Assembly: GCF_009859475.1 (NCBI RefSeq)
Contig: NZ_CP044549.1
Coordinates: forward strand, 4,588,001 to 4,652,000
DNA from: Hydrogenophaga sp. BPS33
GTDB lineage: Bacteria; Pseudomonadota; Gammaproteobacteria; Burkholderiales; Burkholderiaceae_C
DNA: 64,000 nt
Direction of reading: 5' to 3'
Shown piece by piece: positions 46,079 through 52,947 of this stretch (position 1 is the first letter of the stretch; every line of letters starts with the position of its first letter). The translations under genes and the position numbers were made by a program. The notes below the pieces were generated by a model. That model was not told the DNA's origin, did not search any database, and worked only from the letters and a program-made list of their open reading frames with translations.

Positions 46079-47272
46079 TCATGCCGTGCCCGCGGTCTGC
46101 AGGAACAGCGTCTCCACCTGCTGCGCGACCTGCTGCCAGTCGAGTTGGGCCACCTGCGTGCGCGCCAGCAGGCTGGCTTGCCCGATGCGTTCGGAGTCCT
46201 GCGCCAGGCTGGCGGCGATGGCGGGATAGGCGTCGTCCTCGCCCAACGGCACCAGCCAGCCGTTCGCGCCGTGGCGCACCCAATCGGCTGCCGCGGCGGT
46301 GTCGAAGGCCAGCACCGGCAGGCCGCTGGCCAGCGCCTCGACGGTCACGTTGCCGAAGGTCTCGGTGAGGCTGGGGAACAGGAACAGGTCCGCCGATGCG
46401 TAGTGCTCGGCCAGCGCTTCCTGCCGTTGCGTGCCGGCGAACACCGCCGACGGACAACGCTGGCGCAGGCTCTCGCGCAGGGGGCCATCGCCGACGAAGA
46501 CCAGCTTCACGTCGGGGTGGACCGCGCGCATGGCCTCGAAGGCGCGCAGCACCATGTCCAGGTTCTTCTCGGGCGCCAGGCGGCCGACCGCCAGCAGCAC
46601 CAGGCTGTTGGGCGAAGCGCCCCACTGCGCGCGCAGATCGGCGCTGCGCCGCTCGGGCCGGAACAGCTGCGTGTCCACGCCGCGGGCGACCACGTGCACA
46701 TCGCGAAAACCGCCGGCCAGCAACTCGGCGCGCAAGGCTTGTGTGGGCACCATGGTAAGCCGCGTGAGGTTGTGGAACTTGCGCAGGTAGGCCACGATGG
46801 GTTTGCGCAACCAGCCCAGGCCGTAGTGTTGGCTGTAGGCGTGGAAGTTGGTGCGAAAGTCGGACGTGACCGGCAGGCGCAAGCGGCGCGCGGCCTGCAG
46901 TGCGGACCAGCCCAGCGGGCCTTCGGTGGCAATGTGCACCAGGTCCGGCCGCTTGAGCGTCCAGGCCTGCACCAGCGCGCGCTTGCCCGGCAGACCGAGC
47001 TTGAGTTCGGGGTAGCGCGGGATCGGCATGCCGCGCATGAGCATTTCTTCAAAGCCGCTGTCGCGGCTGGCCTGGTCGGCCTGCGTCTGGCGCGGCCGGA
47101 TCAACTGCACCTGGTGGTTGCGCGCGCACAGGCCCTGCACCAGGCGCGACAGCGTGAGCGACACGCCATTGATTTCAGGTGGCCAGGTCTCGGTCACCAC
47201 CGACAGGCGCAGCGACGGCCGGTTGGCGGGAAACTCCTCCAGCACGATCTGGTCCGATTGCAGGATTGTCAT
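46079..47272 (-). CDS. GT4-family glycosyltransferase
   Basis: 397 residues from ATG 47272 (MTILQSD). N-terminal acceptor domain: VVTETWPPEINGVSLTLSRL, then VHIATEGPLGWSALQAAR and FRTNFHAYSQHYG. C-terminal nucleotide-sugar domain: AVGRLAPEKNLD, VFVGDGPLRE and the ESx7E-like element FPSLTETFGNVTVEALASG. It resembles transferases that glycosylate lipids, such as GDP-mannose- or UDP-sugar-dependent diacylglycerol glycosyltransferases. Next to PhoX phosphatases and behind a good Pho box, a role in replacing phospholipid by glycolipid during phosphate limitation is likely but inferred. Confidence 0.85.
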   Translation of the reverse strand: MTILQSDQIVLEEFPANRPSLRLSVVTETWPPEINGVSLTLSRLVQGLCARNHQVQLIRPRQTQADQASRDSGFEEMLMRGMPIPRYPELKLGLPGKRALVQAWTLKRPDLVHIATEGPLGWSALQAARRLRLPVTSDFRTNFHAYSQHYGLGWLRKPIVAYLRKFHNLTRLTMVPTQALRAELLAGGFRDVHVVARGVDTQLFRPERRSADLRAQWGASPNSLVLLAVGRLAPEKNLDMVLRAFEAMRAVHPDVKLVFVGDGPLRESLRQRCPSAVFAGTQRQEALAEHYASADLFLFPSLTETFGNVTVEALASGLPVLAFDTAAAADWVRHGANGWLVPLGEDDAYPAIAASLAQDSERIGQASLLARTQVAQLDWQQVAQQVETLFLQTAGTA

Positions 47273-47294
47273 GCGGCCATCTTCAGCAGCCATT

Positions 47295-47312
47295 GCAACA
47301 GCCAGATGACAG
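47295..47312 (-). promoter_or_regulatory. Pho-box-like site before the glycosyltransferase
   Basis: Minus strand CTGTCAT-CTGG-CTGTTGC: first half perfect, second 5 of 7. It is only 22 bp from the chosen ATG, so the true start of translation may lie further in, or the mRNA has a very short leader. Confidence 0.5.
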
Positions 47313-47319
47313 CGCGCAC

Positions 47320-47337
47320 CTGTCACCGGGTTTTCAC
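47320..47337 (+). promoter_or_regulatory. Pho-box-like site before the membrane protein gene
   Basis: Plus strand CTGTCAC-CGGG-TTTTCAC, first half perfect, second 5 of 7, ending 59 bp before the start codon at 47397. This is back to back with the site for the divergent glycosyltransferase. Confidence 0.55.
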
Positions 47338-47396
47338 ACACCCCCACCAACATGACACGCGTTTGATGCGCCCCCTTCCCCCCACCGGAGCACCCC

Positions 47397-48002
47397 TTGA
47401 ACGCATTCTTCAAAGCCCTTGCCGTCCAGCGCTGGGACGACCACCGCTACTACCACCACAGCCGCATCAACCAGACGTTGCACCTGATCAGCGCGCTGAG
47501 CTTCGTGACCGCCTACGCGCTGCTGTGGACCGACCCGGTGCTGGCCGCGCTGGTGGCCTGGCTGATCTCGATGACCAGCCGACAGGCCGGTCATTTCTTC
47601 TTCGAGCCCAAGGGCTACGACCACGTGAACCAGGCCACGCACGAACACAAGGAAGACATCAAGGTCGGCTACAACCTGCGCCGCAAGGTGGTGCTGATGG
47701 CCCTGTGGGCCGGCACGCCGCTGCTGGTGTGGGCGCAACCCGGGGTGTTCGGCCTGTTCGAGGCACACACCACCGGCACCGAATTCATCCGCCAGGTCGG
47801 CACGCTGTGGCTGGGGCTGGGCGTGGGTGGCTTGCTGTTTCGCACCGTGCACCTGTTCTTCATTGCCGACGTGCGCACCGGCCTGGTGTGGATGACCAAG
47901 ATCCTCACCGACCCGTTCCACGACATCATGCTGTACCACAAGGCCCCGTTCTACCTGCTGCGGGGCCAGCTGATCGACCCCGGTGTCGCTCAGCGCAGCT
48001 GA
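47397..48002 (+). CDS. Polytopic membrane protein, weakly DUF962/Mpo1-like
   Basis: 201 residues from a TTG preceded by GGAG at 47387-47390. Three or four membrane helices (about 28-60, 97-112, 128-150) and conserved-looking histidines: YYHHSRINQTLHLI at about 18-31, SRQAGHFFFEPKGYDH near 59-74, HEHKED near 79-84. The histidine arrangement and topology faintly resemble DUF962 (Mpo1-type lipid dioxygenase) or fatty-acid hydroxylases; neither is firm. It sits behind a Pho box and between lipid-type enzymes, so a role in lipid modification is plausible. Its 3' end overlaps the convergent aminotransferase by 13 bp. Confidence 0.7.
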   Translation: MNAFFKALAVQRWDDHRYYHHSRINQTLHLISALSFVTAYALLWTDPVLAALVAWLISMTSRQAGHFFFEPKGYDHVNQATHEHKEDIKVGYNLRRKVVLMALWAGTPLLVWAQPGVFGLFEAHTTGTEFIRQVGTLWLGLGVGGLLFRTVHLFFIADVRTGLVWMTKILTDPFHDIMLYHKAPFYLLRGQLIDPGVAQRS

Positions 48003-49633
48003 GCCAGCATCTCCCGCAGCAACTGCCGCCGGATCGCCTTGCGCGTGAGTTGCGGCGAGGCCCACCACCAGCCCTGCGCCTGCATGTCCTTCGCGGCGGC
48101 CACGCAACGGCGCAACACCTCTTCGAACTCGTCGTCGTGCAGGTTCAGGCCGAAGATCAGCCGACCGGTGCCCACCCAGCTCAGCGCCAGGCCGTGCCAG
48201 CGCAGAAAGAATTGGTACATCCAGTGATAGCGACCGGGCTGCGTGTAGTTCAGCGTCCAGATGCTTTGCAGATTCGCCGCGCGCACCGGGAATCCGTGTT
48301 CGGACATCGCGTCGTTGAAGCGCTGCGCGCGGGCATTCCAGACCGCGTCCTGGTCCACGTACAGCGCCTGCAGGGACGGCGTCTCCCACTGGCGCAAGAA
48401 CGCGTTCATGCCGCCCATCACGTAGGGGTGCGCATTGAAGGTGCCGCGCGCGAAGCACACGTCGGCCGGGCGCTCGGGGCGAAAGCGTTGCATCAGGTCG
48501 GCGCGGCCGCAGACCACGCCCACGGGAAAACCACCGGCCAGGGTCTTTCCGTAGGTGACGAGGTCGGCGCGCACGCCGAAGTATTCCTGCGCCCCGCCCG
48601 GAGCCAGACGGAAGCCGAGAAACACCTCGTCGAAGATCAGCACGATGCCGCGCTCGGTGCACACCTGGCGCAGCTGTCGCAACCACGCGGTGTAGGCCGC
48701 GCGGTCGTAGCCCGCAACGCGGCTGCCGTCGACCAGGGTGGAGTCGCCCGGCGCATTGCGGTTGGGATGAAGGGCCTGCAGCGGATTCACCAGCACGCAT
48801 GCGATGTCGCGCCGCGTGCGCAGCACGGCCAGGCTCTTCTCGTCCATGTCCTTGAGCGTGTAGGTCTCGCGCGGTGGCAGCGGGTTGCCCGGGCCGGGCT
48901 GCACGTCTTCCCACCAGCCGTGGTACGCGCCACAGAAGCGCACCAGGTGTTTGCGCCGCGTGTGGTAGCGCGCCAGGCGCACGGCCTGCATCACCGCTTC
49001 GGTGCCCGACATGTGGAAGGACACCTGGTCCTGGCCCGAGATCGCTTTCAGGCGCGCGATGTTGTCGGCCACGCAAGGGTGGTAGGCACCGAGCACCGGC
49101 CCCAGCGACGCGCCGATCTGCGCGCCCTCGGTCATGCAAGCCTTGTAGAAGTCCGCGCCGAACACGTTCACACCGTAGGACCCGGTGAGATCGATGAAGG
49201 TGTTGCCGTCCAGGTCGGTCACGGTGTTGCCCTGTGCGGATTGCACGAAGGCCCCGACCGGGAGGTGCTCGCGCAGATACGGGCTGAACGGGAACGGCAC
49301 GCGGTAGCGGCCGGTGAACTGCAAGTCCGCCAGCCCCTTGCGGGCTTCGGCGGTCAGTGCCAGGCTCTTCGCGTAGCGCTGGGCAAAGCCGGACGCCAGC
49401 ATCTCCAGCGAGTGCCGGCGCCGCAAAGCCACGTCGACTGGCGCACCGTCGGCATCGAAGAAGCGGTCATCGGCGTAGGCATAACCCGGCAGCCAGGTGG
49501 CCAGGCGCTTGGCCATGCGCGAATGGCCGGCCAGCGACCGGTGCTTGGCGCGCGAGAGCTGCAGCCGCTGCCGCAGGTACGGCAGGGCCAGCACCAGCGA
49601 GCCCAGTGGCAAGGCATAGGAAAGGTAGGACAT
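47990..49633 (-). CDS. Class III (PLP) aminotransferase with N-terminal membrane anchor
   Basis: 547 residues. A hydrophobic N-terminus (YALPLGSLVLALPYL) and a 100-residue leader precede a glutamate-1-semialdehyde aminomutase-like fold: GNTFIDLTGSYGVNVFG, SGTEAVMQAVRLAR, FCGAYHGWWED, LIFDEVFLGFR (Asp for PLP) and LVTYGKTLAGGFPVG with the Schiff-base lysine near residue 363. Such anchored class III enzymes next to a phosphatidylserine decarboxylase suggest formation of an amino-containing headgroup or lipid; the substrate is unknown. It is divergent from the decarboxylase and overlaps the membrane-protein gene by 13 bp. Confidence 0.83.
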   Translation of the reverse strand: MSYLSYALPLGSLVLALPYLRQRLQLSRAKHRSLAGHSRMAKRLATWLPGYAYADDRFFDADGAPVDVALRRRHSLEMLASGFAQRYAKSLALTAEARKGLADLQFTGRYRVPFPFSPYLREHLPVGAFVQSAQGNTVTDLDGNTFIDLTGSYGVNVFGADFYKACMTEGAQIGASLGPVLGAYHPCVADNIARLKAISGQDQVSFHMSGTEAVMQAVRLARYHTRRKHLVRFCGAYHGWWEDVQPGPGNPLPPRETYTLKDMDEKSLAVLRTRRDIACVLVNPLQALHPNRNAPGDSTLVDGSRVAGYDRAAYTAWLRQLRQVCTERGIVLIFDEVFLGFRLAPGGAQEYFGVRADLVTYGKTLAGGFPVGVVCGRADLMQRFRPERPADVCFARGTFNAHPYVMGGMNAFLRQWETPSLQALYVDQDAVWNARAQRFNDAMSEHGFPVRAANLQSIWTLNYTQPGRYHWMYQFFLRWHGLALSWVGTGRLIFGLNLHDDEFEEVLRRCVAAAKDMQAQGWWWASPQLTRKAIRRQLLREMLAQLR

Positions 49634-49678
49634 GTGGCAAGCGCTCCAGAGCGGTTGGTGTGTGTCGTTTGTAGGTCG

Positions 49679-49696
49679 CTCACATGACGCTCACAT
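49679..49696. repeat. Exact 11-bp-phased direct repeat between aminotransferase and psd
   Basis: CTCACAT-GACG-CTCACAT has Pho-box geometry and 5 of 7 matches per half. Its second half overlaps the psd start codon, so it would act on the divergent aminotransferase (46 bp from its ATG) if at all. Orientation relative to that gene is reversed, which weakens the case. Confidence 0.35.
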
Positions 49697-50585
49697 GAAC
49701 ATTGCAAGACAACTGCGGCGCATCGCGCTCAACGAAGACATCAACTTCCTGCTCACCAACCGCGTGCCGCGCGCGGCGCTCACGCGCTTCATGGGCTGGT
49801 TCAGCCGCATCAGGCATCCGTGGGTGCGGGGAGCGTCGATGGCGGTATGGCGCACCTTCACCGACCTGGACTTGAGCGAAGCCAGAAAGACCTCCTTCGA
49901 GAGCCTGCACGACTGCTTCGTGCGCGAACTCAAGCCCGGCATGCGCCCGATCGACCCACGTGCGGACGTGCTGGTCAGCCCCTGCGATGCGATCGTGGGC
50001 GCGTGCGGCCGCATCGGCGACGACCCGCTCGCGCAGGTGTTCCAGGCCAAGGGTTTTCCGTATCCGCTGGCCGACCTTCTGGACCACGACACGCGCGGAC
50101 GCGCACTGCTCGGCACCTTGCGTGGCGGCCACTACGCCACCCTGCGACTGACCTCCAGCATGTACCACCGTTTTCACGCGCCCGGCGCCCTCACGCTGGA
50201 GCACGTGACCTACATCAGCGGCGACACCTGGAACGTGAACCCGATCGCCTTGAAGCGCATCGAGAAGCTGTTCTGCAAGAACGAGCGCGCGGTGCTGCAC
50301 CTGCGACTGGCCGATGGCACGCCCTTGCTGCTCGTGCCGGTGGCTGCCATCCTGGTGGCAAGCATGCGGCTCAAGGCCGTGCCCGATGTGGCTTTGAATT
50401 TGCAGTACCGTGGCCCCAATCAAATCCCTTGCCAGGCTGCGTACCAGAAGGGCGAGGAAATGGGCTGGTTCGAACACGGCTCCACCATCCTCGTGTTCAC
50501 ACCGCCGGGCTTTGCCCTGTGTGACGGCATCGTGACAGGTCACCGCATTCGCATGGGCGAGGCCTTGATGTCACGCAGCGCGTAA
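49695..50585 (+). CDS. Phosphatidylserine decarboxylase-family protein
   Basis: 296 residues. Family landmarks: NEDINFLLTNRVPR near the start, FVRELKPGMRPID, VSPCDAIVGACG, YHRFHAPGALTLEH (charge-relay histidines, about 157-170) and the self-cleavage site EHGST with Gly262-Ser263, where the serine becomes the pyruvoyl group. It decarboxylates phosphatidylserine, or a related headgroup, to the amine at the inner membrane. As it is flanked by PhoX, a glycosyltransferase and an aminotransferase rather than pssA, it may be a second, specialised copy. Confidence 0.87.
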   Translation: MNIARQLRRIALNEDINFLLTNRVPRAALTRFMGWFSRIRHPWVRGASMAVWRTFTDLDLSEARKTSFESLHDCFVRELKPGMRPIDPRADVLVSPCDAIVGACGRIGDDPLAQVFQAKGFPYPLADLLDHDTRGRALLGTLRGGHYATLRLTSSMYHRFHAPGALTLEHVTYISGDTWNVNPIALKRIEKLFCKNERAVLHLRLADGTPLLLVPVAAILVASMRLKAVPDVALNLQYRGPNQIPCQAAYQKGEEMGWFEHGSTILVFTPPGFALCDGIVTGHRIRMGEALMSRSA

Positions 50586-50603
50586 CTGTCATGAAAATTT
50601 CAC
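50586..50603 (+). promoter_or_regulatory. Pho-box-like site before phoX copy 2
   Basis: CTGTCAT-GAAA-ATTTCAC, first half perfect and second 5 of 7, ending 58 bp before the ATG at 50662. Distance and sequence match the site before the gene at 47397. Confidence 0.6.
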
Positions 50604-50661
50604 GCGGCTTGCACATGATCCGCTGCATCCGTCACCAACGCCCCACGAAGGCAGCAGCAGC

Positions 50662-52815
50662 ATGTCCAACCAGCCCTACTTCAACAACGAAGATTCCAAC
50701 ACCAGCGCCAACACCCACTTTGACAGCGTGCTCAGCGCGCGCCTGAGCCGGCGCAACCTGTTGCGCGGCTCGGCCTCGGTCGCCGGTGTGGGCGCACTCG
50801 GCAGCGCCGCCGCCCTGGGCGGTTGTGCCACGTTCTCGCCGGTGTCGCCGGTCAATACCCTGGGCTTCGCACCCGTGGCCAAGACCATGGCCGACCAGGT
50901 CAGCGTACCCGCCGGCTACACCGCGCGCGTGATCTGCGCCCTGGGCGATCCGTTGAACGCCGCCACGCCGGCCTACAAGAACGACGGCACCGACACCGAC
51001 TTCGGCAACCGCGCTGGCGACCACCACGACGGCATCGAATGGTTCGGGCTGGACGCGTCGGGCCAAGCCTCCGACACCTTCTCCTCGCGCGGCCTGCTGG
51101 CCATGAACCACGAGGCCACCACCGACGAGAAGCTCAGCTCCTTCTTCATCCACGCCAACGGCGGCACTTCCACGCTGCCACGCCCCGCGGCCGAGATCGA
51201 CAAGGAACTGATGATCCACGGCATCGCCGTCGTCGAAGTGCAGACCGATGGCAAGGCCTGGGCCGCCAAGCCGGGCTCGGCCTTCAACCGCCGTGTGACC
51301 ACGATGACGCCGACGGTCATCCACGGCCCGGCGCGTGGCAGCGAACACCTGGTGACGAAGTACAGTGCCGACGGCACGCAGGCGCGCGGCACGCTCAACA
51401 ACTGCGGCACCGGCCGCACGCCCTGGGGCACCTTCATCTCAGGCGAAGAGAACTGGTTCGGCTATTTCTTCCGCGATGCCAAGGACGACGACGCGCGCAA
51501 GAAGGACAAACAGGTGCAGGCCCTCAACCGCTACGGCCGCAAGGCCGGCGCGGCCAGCCGCCACGGCTGGGAGAGCGGCGGCGCGAGCGACACCTACGCG
51601 CGCTGGAACAACAGCGCCATCGGCGCCAGCGCGAAGGACGACTTCCGCAACGAGATGAACACCTTCGGCTATATCGTGGAGATCGATCCCTACGACAAGA
51701 GCCAGGCCTTGCGCAAGCGCTCGGCGCTCGGCCGCCTGGGACACGAGAACGCCACCTTCGCGCGCGTGTCCGCCGGTCAGCCGGTGGTGGCCTACATGGG
51801 CGACGATTCGCGGGGCGAATACATCTACAAGTTCGTCTCCGACGCGAAATGGGACACGGCCGACGCCAAGCCGGGCAACCGCCTGGCCGCGGGCGACAAG
51901 TACCTCGACAAGGGCACGCTGTACGTGGCGCGGTTCAAGGACGATGGCAGCGGCGAATGGATCAAGCTGTCGATGGACAACCCTGTGATCGCCAACAGCT
52001 CGTACTTCGAGTTCAAGAACGATGCCGACATCGCCATCTTCACGCGCCTGGCCGCCGACGCGGTGGGCGCGACCAAGATGGACCGCCCCGAATGGGCCGG
52101 TGTGAACCCGAAGAACGGCGAGGTCTACATCACGCTGACCAACAACAGCAACCGCACGCCCGCCAGCGCCGATGCGGCCAATCCGCGTTCGTACACGGAT
52201 CTCAAAGCCGGCAAGGAACAGAAGGGCAACGTGAACGGCCACATCGTGCGCCTGGCCGAGAAGAACCCGGCCGATGCCGCCTTTCAGTGGGACATCTACC
52301 TGTTCGGCGCGCAAGCCGACGCCGACAGGTCGACCATCAACCTCTCCAACCTGAGCGACGAGAACGACCTCTCCTCCCCCGATGGCCTGGTGTTCAGCAA
52401 GGCCACTGGCGTGTGCTGGATCCAGACCGACGACGGCGCCTACACCGACACCACCAACTGCATGCTGCTCGCCGCGCTGCCCGGGCAGCGCGGCGACGGC
52501 GGCAGCAAGGCCTTGAAGCACGGCGAGCGCACGGTGACGACCCACGTGGGCAAACCACAGACGCCGGCCACGCTCAAGCGCTTCCTGGTCGGCCCGAAGG
52601 GCGCGGAAATCACCGGCATCACCGAAACGCCGGACGGCCGCGCGATCTTCGTGAACATCCAGCACGCCGGTGAGAACACCAAGATGGCCGACGTGAACGA
52701 CCCGTCGAAGTTCGAGAGCCAGTGGCCATCGAACGCGGGTTACGGCGCGGGCCGGCGGCCACGTTCGGCCACCATCGTGATCACCAAGAACGACGGTGGT
52801 GTCATTGGGAGCTAA
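50662..52815 (+). CDS. phoX: PhoX-type alkaline phosphatase (DUF839), Tat-exported, copy 2
   Basis: 717 residues. Tat signal LSRRNLLRG (Arg30-Arg31), hydrophobic stretch and a lipobox-like LGGC at 52-55. Body motifs parallel copy 1: MNHEATTDEKLSSFF, TPWGTFISGEENWFGYFF, NTFGYIVEIDPYDK, DDSRGEYIYKF, TKMDRPEWAGVNP and SSPDGLVFSKATGVCWIQTD. Same reaction as copy 1. The two copies are clearly diverged and sit at opposite ends of the lipid-type cluster. Confidence 0.88.
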   Translation: MSNQPYFNNEDSNTSANTHFDSVLSARLSRRNLLRGSASVAGVGALGSAAALGGCATFSPVSPVNTLGFAPVAKTMADQVSVPAGYTARVICALGDPLNAATPAYKNDGTDTDFGNRAGDHHDGIEWFGLDASGQASDTFSSRGLLAMNHEATTDEKLSSFFIHANGGTSTLPRPAAEIDKELMIHGIAVVEVQTDGKAWAAKPGSAFNRRVTTMTPTVIHGPARGSEHLVTKYSADGTQARGTLNNCGTGRTPWGTFISGEENWFGYFFRDAKDDDARKKDKQVQALNRYGRKAGAASRHGWESGGASDTYARWNNSAIGASAKDDFRNEMNTFGYIVEIDPYDKSQALRKRSALGRLGHENATFARVSAGQPVVAYMGDDSRGEYIYKFVSDAKWDTADAKPGNRLAAGDKYLDKGTLYVARFKDDGSGEWIKLSMDNPVIANSSYFEFKNDADIAIFTRLAADAVGATKMDRPEWAGVNPKNGEVYITLTNNSNRTPASADAANPRSYTDLKAGKEQKGNVNGHIVRLAEKNPADAAFQWDIYLFGAQADADRSTINLSNLSDENDLSSPDGLVFSKATGVCWIQTDDGAYTDTTNCMLLAALPGQRGDGGSKALKHGERTVTTHVGKPQTPATLKRFLVGPKGAEITGITETPDGRAIFVNIQHAGENTKMADVNDPSKFESQWPSNAGYGAGRRPRSATIVITKNDGGVIGS

Positions 52816-52819
52816 CCCC

Positions 52820-52905
52820 CTGCGTCGCCTTCGGCGCCTCCCCCCTTGAAAGGGGGGCGACACCTGGGGCCGGCGGAGCCGGACCCTCGGTGTCTCTGGA
52901 AGGGC
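52820..52905. repeat. GC-rich hairpin repeat downstream of phoX copy 2
   Basis: Contains GCCTTCGGCGCC and CCTCCCCCC-TTGA-AAGGGGGGCG stem-loops followed by GGGGCCGGCGGAGCCGG. This kind of sequence is common between genes in Comamonadaceae. A further inverted repeat, ACCGATCAC at 52919 with GTGATCGGT at 52952, spans the end of uvrD. Confidence 0.5.
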
Positions 52906-52947
52906 TGCCTCACTCGGTACCGATCACGCTTCGAGGGTGCTCCGCAC

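Noticed and set aside
46145..49687. Plus-strand open frame of about 1180 codons
   Set aside because: It runs antisense through the glycosyltransferase and aminotransferase genes, is rich in Arg, Gly, His and Gln, and has no domain; it is a shadow of high-GC coding DNA.
49679..49696. Pho box driving the phosphatidylserine decarboxylase
   Set aside because: The repeat overlaps the decarboxylase start codon, so it cannot be a normal upstream activator site for that gene; kept only as a repeat.
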